Positions 15,007 through 22,656 of a stretch of 32,676 nucleotides of DNA are shown one piece after another. Made by a program: the position numbers and the translations under genes. Position 1 is the first letter of the stretch. Every line of letters starts with the position of its first letter. The notes under the pieces are model-generated. The model worked only from the letters and a program-made list of their open reading frames with translations. It had not been told where the DNA came from and searched no databases. Source of the DNA: Lysobacteraceae bacterium (lineage in GTDB: Bacteria; Pseudomonadota; Gammaproteobacteria; Xanthomonadales; Rhodanobacteraceae); contig JAGWVM010000025.1 of NCBI GenBank assembly GCA_018970895.1, positions 1 through 32,676 of the forward strand, read 5' to 3'.

Positions 15007-16515
15007 ATGACATCCCGTATCGCCTGCCCGACCCTCGCCGCCCGCGTCACCACCGCCGAACAGGCCGCCACGCACATCCGCCCCGGCATGACCGTCGGCA
15101 TGAGCGGCTTCACCGGCGCAGGCTATCCCAAGCAGGTGCCGCAGGCACTGGCCGCACGCATCGGCGCGGCGCACGAGCGCGGCGAACGCTTCGGCATCCG
15201 CATGCTCACCGGCGCGTCGACGGCGCCGGAACTGGACGGCGTGCTGGCGCGCACCGGTGGCATCGACTTCCGCCTGCCCTACCAGTCCGATCCCGAGCTG
15301 CGCGAACGCATCAATCGCGGACAGATCGACTACATGGACATCCATCTGGGGCACGTGGCGCAGTACGCGCGCTCGGGCTTCTTCGGCAGGATCGACGTGG
15401 CGGTGGTCGAGGTCACCGCGATCCTGCCCGACGGGCGGCTGGTGCCGTCCACCTCGGTGGGCAACAACGCCACCTGGCTGGAACTGGCCGACACGGTGAT
15501 CCTGGAGGTCAACGCCGAACAGCCGGCCGGACTGGAGGGCATGCACGACATCCATTCCTGCGCCGCGCCACCGCACCGCGCGCCGCTGCCGCTGGTCGAA
15601 CCCGGCCAGCGCATCGGCGAGGCGACGCTGCGGGTGGATCCGGCCAGGGTGGTGGCGGTGGTCGAGACCCGTGGTCCCGACCGGCTCAGCGCCTTTGCTC
15701 CGCCCGACGAGACCAGCCAGCGCATTGCCGGCCACCTGGTCGAATTCTTCCGCCACGAGGTGGCGCGCGGGCGGCTGCCGACGAACCTGCTGCCGCTGCA
15801 GTCCGGCGTCGGCAACATCGCCAACGCGGTGCTGGACGGCCTGCGCGAGGGCGGCTTCGAGCAGATGACCGCCTACACCGAGGTGATCCAGGACGCGATG
15901 CTCGGCCTGGTGCGCGACGGCCTGATCACCATCGCCTCGGCCACCGCGCTGTCGCTCAGCCCGGACGGCGTGGCCGACTTCGTGAAGCACATCGACGCCT
16001 ACCGTCACCGCATCGTGTTGCGGCCGCAGGAGATCTCCAACCATGCCGAGCTGATCCGCCGGCTCGGCTGCATCGCGCTCAACGGCATGGTGGAGGCGGA
16101 CATCTACGGCAACGTCAATTCCACCCATGTCGCCGGCACCCGCATCATCAACGGCATCGGCGGCTCCGGCGACTTCGCCCGCAACGGCCACCTCGCCTGC
16201 TTCCTCACCCCGAGCACCGCCAAGGGCGGCGCCATCTCGGCGATCGTGCCGATGGTCAGCCACGTCGACCACACCGAGCACGACGTATCGGTGGTGGTCA
16301 CCGAACAGGGACTGGCGGACCTGCGTGGACTGTCGCCGCGCCAGCGTGCGCACGCCATCATCGAGCACTGCGCGCACCCGGACTTCCGCCCGATGCTGCA
16401 GGACTACGTCGACCGTGCCTGGGTGCACAGCAAGGCGCTGCACACGCCGCACCTGCTGCCCGAGGCGCTGTCCTGGCACCAGCGCTTCCTCGATACCGGC
16501 AGCATGCGGGCCTGA
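15007..16515 (+). CDS. Acetyl-CoA hydrolase/succinyl-CoA:acetate CoA-transferase
   Basis: A 502-residue cytoplasmic enzyme of the Cat1/AarC (AcCoA hydrolase/transferase) family. It moves CoA between acetate or a similar acid and succinate, feeding acetate or propionate metabolism into the TCA cycle. The catalytic glutamate is expected in YTEVIQDAM (Glu292), matching Glu294 of AarC. The C-terminal domain shows EADIYGNVNSTHV (363-375) and the glycine loop NGIGGSGDF (382-390), both typical. The ATG at 15007 has only a weak Shine-Dalgarno but gives the expected N-terminus. The gene stands alone, with the acyltransferase gene converging 3 bp after its stop. Confidence 0.95.
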   Translation: MTSRIACPTLAARVTTAEQAATHIRPGMTVGMSGFTGAGYPKQVPQALAARIGAAHERGERFGIRMLTGASTAPELDGVLARTGGIDFRLPYQSDPELRERINRGQIDYMDIHLGHVAQYARSGFFGRIDVAVVEVTAILPDGRLVPSTSVGNNATWLELADTVILEVNAEQPAGLEGMHDIHSCAAPPHRAPLPLVEPGQRIGEATLRVDPARVVAVVETRGPDRLSAFAPPDETSQRIAGHLVEFFRHEVARGRLPTNLLPLQSGVGNIANAVLDGLREGGFEQMTAYTEVIQDAMLGLVRDGLITIASATALSLSPDGVADFVKHIDAYRHRIVLRPQEISNHAELIRRLGCIALNGMVEADIYGNVNSTHVAGTRIINGIGGSGDFARNGHLACFLTPSTAKGGAISAIVPMVSHVDHTEHDVSVVVTEQGLADLRGLSPRQRAHAIIEHCAHPDFRPMLQDYVDRAWVHSKALHTPHLLPEALSWHQRFLDTGSMRA

Positions 16516-16518
16516 CGC

Positions 16519-17616
16519 TCAGGCGGCGGCGGGCAACGCCCGGCGTGCCGCGCGCCGTTCGCGAAGCCGCAGGAACGGCCGCTCCACCGCCAGGTGCAGC
16601 ACGCTGCCCAGGGCCAGCGCCGCGGCGGCGTAGACCACGAAGATCGCCACCCCGTGCAGGCGTTCGCCCAAAGCCACCTGCACCAGGTGATAGGCGATCT
16701 TGTGGCTGAGATACAGGCTGTAGGAGATGCCCGCCAGCCAGCCGGCGCCGGGTACGCGCCAGCGGCCGAGCGAGCTGTGTTGCCCGGCCGCAGCGAACAC
16801 CAGCAGGCCGAGGCCCGCGGAAAGCAGCGGCCAGCCGATCGCGTTGGCAACAAGGCCGGCCCGATCGCGGAACAGCAGCAACGCGCCACCGGCCACCAGC
16901 AGTCCCAGCCACATCGACGCCTGGGCATGGGCCTGCGCGCGGATCCAGAGCTTCGGCCGGAAGGTCTTCAACGCGGCCAGCATCACCCCGACGAACAACC
17001 CGTCCAGCCGGCACCAGGTCGGGAAGTAGAGATCCTCGATGTACCAGTTGCGGTCCGGCTGCACGGCGGTGTCGTGCCACCACACACCGGCACGCAGCGC
17101 GATGCCGCCGAGCACCACCAGCAGCGCCACCGCGGCCACCACCCGGCCCGAACGCCACCGCGCCAGGCCGATCGCCAGCAGCGGGAACAGCAGGTAGAAG
17201 TGCTCCTCCACGCACAGCGACCACGCGTGCGAGAACGCCGGCTGGCTGGCGTAGTCGATCACGAGGTTCAGGGTGAAGGTGGCGAACTGCCACCACGGCG
17301 CGATCCCGGGCAGTTCGCGCAGCGACGGCACGCACTGGTAGAGCGCCAGCACCACGACGAACGCCGGCAGGATGCGATAGGCCCGGCGCCGGTAGAACGC
17401 GCCCAGCGCCAGTCGCTCGCCACGCGCCAGCGGCGCCAGCACCTGGCGGCCGATCAGGAAGCCGCTGAGCACAAAGAAGATGTCCACGCCGACCCAGCCG
17501 CAGTGCACCAGCGGGTCGAACCGTGGCCCCATCCCGCCGACCACCCAGGAATGGAAGGCCATCACCGAGACGATGGCCAGCGCGCGCAGCGTGTCCAGAC
17601 CGGGGAGTCGTGGCAT
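16519..17616 (-). CDS. Acyltransferase family 3 (OafA-like) membrane protein
   Basis: A 365-residue integral membrane protein with about ten hydrophobic helices and the Acyl_transf_3 signature. The first helix contains LDTLRALAIVSVMAFH (7-22), where the His is the probable catalytic residue, followed by GVDIFFVLSGFLIG (43-56). Such proteins O-acetylate or otherwise acylate polysaccharide, lipid or peptidoglycan at the inner membrane. The periplasmic SGNH domain often fused to this family is absent. An AAGGA Shine-Dalgarno precedes the ATG at 17616. The substrate is unknown. Confidence 0.93.
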   Translation of the reverse strand: MPRLPGLDTLRALAIVSVMAFHSWVVGGMGPRFDPLVHCGWVGVDIFFVLSGFLIGRQVLAPLARGERLALGAFYRRRAYRILPAFVVVLALYQCVPSLRELPGIAPWWQFATFTLNLVIDYASQPAFSHAWSLCVEEHFYLLFPLLAIGLARWRSGRVVAAVALLVVLGGIALRAGVWWHDTAVQPDRNWYIEDLYFPTWCRLDGLFVGVMLAALKTFRPKLWIRAQAHAQASMWLGLLVAGGALLLFRDRAGLVANAIGWPLLSAGLGLLVFAAAGQHSSLGRWRVPGAGWLAGISYSLYLSHKIAYHLVQVALGERLHGVAIFVVYAAAALALGSVLHLAVERPFLRLRERRAARRALPAAA

Positions 17617-17658
17617 GGGCGTCCTTTCCGTGCGGGTAAAGACGCCAGCATGACGCGG

Positions 17659-17683
17659 CCGGCCATGGCAAAACCATGACCGG
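17659..17683. terminator. Hairpin between the amidohydrolase and acyltransferase genes
   Basis: A 10-bp stem with one C-A mismatch (CCGGCCATGG at 17659-17668, loop CAAAA, CCATGACCGG at 17674-17683) lies about 27 bp after the amidohydrolase stop and 43 bp before the acyltransferase start. It could end the amidohydrolase transcript or act in the leader of the next gene. No U-tract is seen on the minus strand. Confidence 0.4.
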
Positions 17684-17709
17684 TCGCGGGCACGATCAGG
17701 GCATCACGC

Positions 17710-19170
17710 TCAGCGCACGCCGACGGTGCCGTTGGCGGCCGCGATCAGCTTGGCCGGGTCGTAGCCGACGCCGTCCTTGAACACCGTCACCACGTTCTCG
17801 ATCGACTTGATGTCGGCGGCGGGATTGCCGTTGACCAGCACCAGGTCGGCGACCTTGCCCGGCTCGATGGAACCGATGCGGTCGCCCTCGCCGAGGTAGC
17901 GCGCACCGTTGAGCGTGGCGATGCGGATCGCCTCCACCGGCGTGAACCCGGCCTCGACCAGCAGCTCCACCTCGCGCTGGTCGCCGTAGCCGGCGATCAC
18001 GCCGCCGAAGCCGGTCGGGTCCAGTCCGGCCAGCAGGGTGCCGCCGGCCTTCACGAAGGCGCGCTCGAACTGCATCTCCAGCGTGAACAGCGCCGGCCAC
18101 GGCGAGTCCTTCTGTGCAGCGATGCGCTCGCGGGTCTTCAGGTACTCCACCCGGGTCTCGGGCAGCATCGCGTCGAGCACGCGGGGATCGACCGGCGCGC
18201 GCCCGGGCACGAAGGTCTCGAACACCGGCAACGTGGAAGTCACCGCCACGTGCTTGTCGACCAGGCGCCGGATCAGCGCCTGGATCCGCGTGTCGCCGAT
18301 CCGCATGGTCGCCAGGTTGGCCGCGGCCTTGCGGGTGTCGGGACACACGTCCGGCTGCTTGCCGGGGGTGAACTCGGTATCCACCACCAGGCCGTGCTCG
18401 AGGTCGTCGATGCCCAGGTCGGCCGCCTCGGTGAAGCCGATCGAGCACAGGTGGCCGGTGACGATGATGTGCCGCGCGTGCGCCGCAGCGATCGCCGCCG
18501 ACAGCTCGGCACGGGTGATGTGCATGTAGGCCTTGAACGAGGTGGCGCCCTCGTCCATCCAGTAATCCACCGTCGCGCGCGCGTCGTCGGCGCCGGTGAG
18601 CTCGTGCATCTGCGGGGTGAAGCTGCCCTTGCCTTCCAGGTACGGCCCGGTGGTGTGCATCTTGGGCCCGGGAATGAGGCCCGCGTCGATCGCCTTCTTC
18701 AGTTCCAGGTCGGTGTACGGCTCGGTGCTGCCGGTGGTGCGGATGGTGGTGACGCCGCCGGCCAGGTAGAACTTGGGAAAGCTCGAGCCCTGCTCGGGAT
18801 ACAGCGCTTCCTTCGCCGCCGGGTTCACCTTCGGTGCCGGGTAGAACATGTGGTCGTGCATGCCGACCAGGCCGGGGATCAGGCTCTTGCCGCGACCGTC
18901 GATCACCGTCGCGCCGGTGGGCACGTCCACGTGTGCGGCCACGGCGACGATCCGTCCGTCGCGCAGCAGCACGAGCTGGTTCTCGCGCGCGGGCGCGCCG
19001 GTGCCGTCGATCACCCGCACGTGTTCGATCGCGATCACCGGCGCGTCGTACGACACATAGGCGCGCGTCAGCGGACCGAGCCCGGCTCCCTGCACGCCGC
19101 CTGCGGAAACCAGTCCGATGGCGAGGGCAAAGCCAGTGGCCCGAGGGCGAATCGCAGGCAAGAAGGTCAT
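17710..19170 (-). CDS. Secreted amidohydrolase (imidazolonepropionase-like)
   Basis: A 486-residue metal-dependent hydrolase. An N-terminal signal peptide (IRPRATGFALAIGLVSAGGVQG) indicates export. The amidohydrolase barrel shows HxH in GMHDHMF (H105, H107), SFKAYMH with Lys213 as the expected carboxylated metal bridge, H240 in VTGHLCS, H259 in LEHG and Asp384 in AGLDPTG. All metal ligands are therefore present. The C-terminal strand GSIEPGKVADLVLVNGNP is typical of the family. Relatives hydrolyse cyclic amides or Xaa-Pro/N-acyl peptides; the substrate is unknown. The ATG at 19170 has GGGGAGA upstream. Confidence 0.93.
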   Translation of the reverse strand: MTFLPAIRPRATGFALAIGLVSAGGVQGAGLGPLTRAYVSYDAPVIAIEHVRVIDGTGAPARENQLVLLRDGRIVAVAAHVDVPTGATVIDGRGKSLIPGLVGMHDHMFYPAPKVNPAAKEALYPEQGSSFPKFYLAGGVTTIRTTGSTEPYTDLELKKAIDAGLIPGPKMHTTGPYLEGKGSFTPQMHELTGADDARATVDYWMDEGATSFKAYMHITRAELSAAIAAAHARHIIVTGHLCSIGFTEAADLGIDDLEHGLVVDTEFTPGKQPDVCPDTRKAAANLATMRIGDTRIQALIRRLVDKHVAVTSTLPVFETFVPGRAPVDPRVLDAMLPETRVEYLKTRERIAAQKDSPWPALFTLEMQFERAFVKAGGTLLAGLDPTGFGGVIAGYGDQREVELLVEAGFTPVEAIRIATLNGARYLGEGDRIGSIEPGKVADLVLVNGNPAADIKSIENVVTVFKDGVGYDPAKLIAAANGTVGVR

Positions 19171-19219
19171 CGGTGGAGCTCTCCCCAAAGGATGGATGGC
19201 GGATGGATCGAAGGTCGGC

Positions 19220-20365
19220 TCAGGGCCGCGCGGCGAGCGCCTGCACCGGCGGCTCGCCGGCGAACGCACGCTCCACCATCGGCGCCAGTCGGGCGGTGTA
19301 GCGCTCGGCATCGGCCTGCGCCAGGTGCGACCACTCCGGCGGCTCGAAGCCCTGCAGCTCGGCATGATCGGCAAAGCTGATGCCCGGCGCGCCGGTTTTC
19401 GCCAGCAGCACCTGCCAGGTAAGCGCGGGCGGCTCGACGCGGTCCTCGAAGTCGCGGTACGGACCGATCACCGGCTGGCGCACGAACACCACCCGTGCAC
19501 CGCGCGCCCGCAGTTGCTTCACCGCCGCCACCGCCCGCGCGATCTGCGCGTCGGCCACGGCACGCACCTTGGCGGGGGTATCGAGCATCGGCGGAGGCGG
19601 CAGCTCCCACGACTGCGCCCAGATCCGGCGGGCCAGATCGCGGTAGGCCGCATCCTCGGCCACCTTGGGCCACAGGTGGGTATTGCGGTCCTCGTCGGAC
19701 AGCGACAGCTTGCGCACGCTCATGTGCGGGTGCGTGCCCGGACGCACCGGCCAGGGCTGCCGCGCCAGCACGGTTTCCAGCGCGTAGTCCGGGTCGTAGA
19801 ACGCCGCGTACGGCTCGATGAAGTGCATCGACAGCCAGGTGCCCACGCGCGCGGACGGCGACTCCCTGCGCCAGTCTCGGATCGCGTCGCCGCGGTAGGC
19901 GAAGCCGGAGAAGAACAGCGAGCTGGTGACGCCGACCATCAGGCGGCCGTGGAAGGCCGGGTCGGCGGCCAGGTCCTCCAGCGCCGGCAGCGCGGAGGTG
20001 CCCTCCAGCGCGAGCTGGATCGGCTGCTCGCCGGTCACCCGCTTCCACACCGGCAGCTGCATGTCGAACAGCGTGCGCGACGAACCGATGAGCACCAGCG
20101 CATCGCCCTCGCCGGCATCGATGCGCCGTCGCTGCTGCGCCCACTGGCCGTTGCTGTTGCGGTAGCTGGGCGTGACGCCGAACGCGCGCCAGTGACACTC
20201 CCAGCCGGCCGTGAGCAGCACGGCCAGCGCCAGCGCGCCGAGCCAGATGCGTCCCCACGGACGATCGGGGATGTCGCGCTCGGGCACCGGCTGGGCCACG
20301 CCCGGGCGGTCGGAGGCGGTCTGGCGGACGAAGCCGGGGCGCGTGGCGGCCGGTTCGACGCGCAT
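19220..20365 (-). CDS. SGNH/AlgX-like partner of the MBOAT acyltransferase
   Basis: A 381-residue protein with one N-terminal membrane anchor (WLGALALAVLLTAGW, about 40-55) and a periplasmic domain. VLIGSSRTLFDM near 90-100 resembles the SGNH block I Ser (GDS-like). A C-terminal WSHLAQADAERYTARL resembles the His/Asp block. The ATG at 20365 begins 1 base after the MBOAT stop, so the two genes are cotranslated. In such pairs MBOAT exports the acyl group and the SGNH-type partner attaches it to a surface polymer. The first coding frame is open 9 codons further upstream, but ATG 20365 fits the gene boundary best. Confidence 0.85.
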   Translation of the reverse strand: MRVEPAATRPGFVRQTASDRPGVAQPVPERDIPDRPWGRIWLGALALAVLLTAGWECHWRAFGVTPSYRNSNGQWAQQRRRIDAGEGDALVLIGSSRTLFDMQLPVWKRVTGEQPIQLALEGTSALPALEDLAADPAFHGRLMVGVTSSLFFSGFAYRGDAIRDWRRESPSARVGTWLSMHFIEPYAAFYDPDYALETVLARQPWPVRPGTHPHMSVRKLSLSDEDRNTHLWPKVAEDAAYRDLARRIWAQSWELPPPPMLDTPAKVRAVADAQIARAVAAVKQLRARGARVVFVRQPVIGPYRDFEDRVEPPALTWQVLLAKTGAPGISFADHAELQGFEPPEWSHLAQADAERYTARLAPMVERAFAGEPPVQALAARP

Positions 20366-20366
20366 G

Positions 20367-21782
20367 TCAGAACTGGAAGTAGATGAAGGCACTGCCTTCC
20401 CCCTGCGCGATGATCACCAGGAACGCCATCAGGCCCATGCCCATCGCCAGCGGCACCGCCGGTACCTGCAGCAGCGCCGATTCCAGCGTGCGTCGTCGCA
20501 TCCACCCGTGCGCGGCGACGATGCCGGTGACGATCAGCAGCGTGGTGGCGATCAGCATGGTGGAGAGGATCGGCGCCGCGCTGCCGTGCGCGCCGGCCAT
20601 GCCGGTCAGCACGTCCCACGCCTTGCCGAAGGTCTTGGCACGGAAGAACACCCAGGCCACGTTGACCAGCATCCAGGTCAGCAGGCCCAGCGCGAACAGC
20701 GCCAGCGGGCCGGGCCGGACGCCGGCGAAGCGTCCGCGCAGGAAGCGCTCCACCGACAGATAGATGCCGTGCAGGCCGCCCCACACCACGAACGTCCAGC
20801 TCGCGCCGTGCCACAGGCCGCCCAGCAGCATCGTGCCCATCAGCGCCAGGTAGGTGCGTGCCGGCCCGTGGCGGTTGCCGCCCAGCGGGATGTACAGGTA
20901 GTCCCGAAGCCACGAGGACAGCGTGATGTGCCAGCGCCGCCAGAAGTCGGAGAAGCCCACCGCGGCATACGGGAAGCGGAAGTTGTCCGGCATCGCGAAG
21001 CCCAGGCACATCGCCACGCCGATGGCGATGGTCGAGTAGCCGGCGAAATCGCAGAAGATCTGCCCGCTGAAGGCCAGCGTGCCGATCCACGCGTCGAGCG
21101 TGCCGGTCGGCTGGCCGCTGTCGAAGACCGCCTCGGCCGCCTTCGACAGGAAGGTGTCGGCGAGCACCACTTTCTGGAACAGCCCCAGCAGCACCAGCAC
21201 CAGCCCGAACTGCAGCTGCCGCCGCGTGGCGCGGCGCTCGATCTCGAACTGCGGCACCAGCTCGGTCGGGCGCATGATCGGCCCGGCCACCAGGTGCGGG
21301 AAGAACGTCACGAACAGCGCGTAGTCGAGGAAGCGACGCGCCGGCAAGGCGCGGCGCAGATACACGTCGAGCGTGTAGGACAGCGTGGCGAAGGTGTAGA
21401 AGGAAATGCCCACCGGCAGCACGATGTCCCGGGCCGGCGGCACGTAGTGCACGCCGTACACCGACACCAGGTCGCTGAAGTTTTGCAGCAGGAAATGGCC
21501 GTACTTGAAGTAGCTGAGCATGCCGAGGTTGGCCACCACCGACAGCAGCATCCACGCCCGCCGCACCGCCGGGCGCTCGGCATGCACCAGTTGCTGCGCG
21601 GCATACCAGTCCACCACCGTGGAGATCCACAGGAGGATCACGAACGGCGGGTTCCAGGCCATGTAGAACAGGTAGCTGGCGACCAGCAGGACGATCTTGC
21701 GCGTGGTCCAGGCGAGAGGCAGCGCCATGAGCCCGAGCACGATCGCAAAGAACGCCACGAAGGCGAGCGAATTGAAGACCAT
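20367..21782 (-). CDS. MBOAT family O-acyltransferase (AlgI/DltB-like)
   Basis: A 471-residue polytopic membrane protein of the MBOAT family. It begins with MVFNSLAFVAFFAIVL, has the typical SDFWRRWHITLSSWLRDYLY block with its His, and a WHGASWTFVVWGGLHG block whose His is the catalytic one of the family. MBOATs such as AlgI and DltB move acyl groups across the inner membrane for attachment to polysaccharide or teichoic acid. The SGNH-like gene follows 1 bp downstream. There are no polysaccharide synthesis genes in view, so the acceptor is unknown. A G-rich Shine-Dalgarno stands before the ATG. Confidence 0.95.
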   Translation of the reverse strand: MVFNSLAFVAFFAIVLGLMALPLAWTTRKIVLLVASYLFYMAWNPPFVILLWISTVVDWYAAQQLVHAERPAVRRAWMLLSVVANLGMLSYFKYGHFLLQNFSDLVSVYGVHYVPPARDIVLPVGISFYTFATLSYTLDVYLRRALPARRFLDYALFVTFFPHLVAGPIMRPTELVPQFEIERRATRRQLQFGLVLVLLGLFQKVVLADTFLSKAAEAVFDSGQPTGTLDAWIGTLAFSGQIFCDFAGYSTIAIGVAMCLGFAMPDNFRFPYAAVGFSDFWRRWHITLSSWLRDYLYIPLGGNRHGPARTYLALMGTMLLGGLWHGASWTFVVWGGLHGIYLSVERFLRGRFAGVRPGPLALFALGLLTWMLVNVAWVFFRAKTFGKAWDVLTGMAGAHGSAAPILSTMLIATTLLIVTGIVAAHGWMRRRTLESALLQVPAVPLAMGMGLMAFLVIIAQGEGSAFIYFQF

Positions 21783-21855
21783 GTCGAGCCCCCCGGCCCT
21801 GTCGCCCCCCAGCGACTGGTGCGGATCCTACTCCTGCCGGAGGAAGGCGGCGCAA

Positions 21856-21873
21856 GTCCCGTGACACCGGGAC
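21856..21873. terminator. Possible terminator downstream of the GST gene
   Basis: GTCCCGTG and CACCGGGAC pair with one bulged base around a single-base centre (GTCCC-GTG-A-CAC-C-GGGAC) about 24 bp past the GST stop on the minus strand. There is no T-tract. It is only weak evidence of termination. Confidence 0.3.
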
Positions 21874-21896
21874 CCTGCGACGGCTCGCGGCGCGGC

Positions 21897-22592
21897 TCAG
21901 GGAATCGCCAGCCCGCGCTGCACCGCCGGGCGTGCCAGCACCCGGTCCAGCCAGGCGGCGACGTGGCCGTAGCGATGGAACTGCACCAGCTCGCGCGCCT
22001 CGTAGAAACCGATCAGGTTGCGTACCCAGCCCACGGTGGCGATGTCGGCGATGGTGTAGTCGTCGCCCATCAGCCAGGTGCGGTCGTCCAGCCGCGCATC
22101 CAGCACGCCGAGCAGGCGCTGCGACTCGGCCACGTAGCGCTGCAGCGGCCGCTTGTCCTCGATCTCGCGGCCGGCGAACTTATGGAAGTAGCCGACCTGG
22201 CCGAACGTCGGACCGATCCCCGCCATCTGGAAGAACACCCACTGGATCGTCTCCCAGCGCCGCGCCGGATCGGCGGGCATGAACTTGCCGGTCTTTTCGG
22301 CCAGATACATCAGGATGGCCCCCGACTCGAACAGGCCCAGCGGCTCGCCGCCCGGGCCGGCCGGATCGATCAGGGCGGGAATCTTGCCGTTCGGGTTGAG
22401 CGCGAGGAATGCCGGCAGCTGGCTTTCGTTCTGCATGATGTCGATGCGGTGCGCCTCGTAGGGCAGCCCCACCTCCTCCAGCATGATCGACACCTTCACG
22501 CCGTTCGGCGTAGGCAGCGAGTACAGCTGGATGCGATCGGGATGCTTCGCGGGCCAGCGCCGGGTGATGGGGAAATCGGCCAGTGGGGACAT
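21897..22592 (-). CDS. Glutathione S-transferase, Nu class (YfcG-like)
   Basis: A 231-residue cytosolic GST. The N-terminal thioredoxin-fold domain has IQLYSLPTPNGVKVSIMLEE (30-49), the Nu-class TPNG signature with the Thr/Asn active site, NPNGKIPAL (75-83 approx.) and LFESGAILMYLAEKTG (94-109 approx.). The helical C-terminal domain includes YTIADIATVGWVRNL. Nu-class enzymes reduce disulfides and peroxides with glutathione. An AAGGAG Shine-Dalgarno 6 bases before ATG 22592 fixes the start; the open frame extends 9 codons upstream. It is a single-gene unit. Confidence 0.95.
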   Translation of the reverse strand: MSPLADFPITRRWPAKHPDRIQLYSLPTPNGVKVSIMLEEVGLPYEAHRIDIMQNESQLPAFLALNPNGKIPALIDPAGPGGEPLGLFESGAILMYLAEKTGKFMPADPARRWETIQWVFFQMAGIGPTFGQVGYFHKFAGREIEDKRPLQRYVAESQRLLGVLDARLDDRTWLMGDDYTIADIATVGWVRNLIGFYEARELVQFHRYGHVAAWLDRVLARPAVQRGLAIP

Positions 22593-22656
22593 GGAGGCTC
22601 CTTGCGTCGGTACCGCCAAGCGTGCCAGAACCCCGCGGCCGCGTGTCTCCCGTGGC

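Noticed and set aside
14899..16479. Minus-strand open frame extending the membrane protein upstream through the CoA-transferase gene
   Set aside because: It is antisense to a clear enzyme gene. The real gene starts at 14886 with its own Shine-Dalgarno and signal sequence; the rest is a high-GC antisense shadow.
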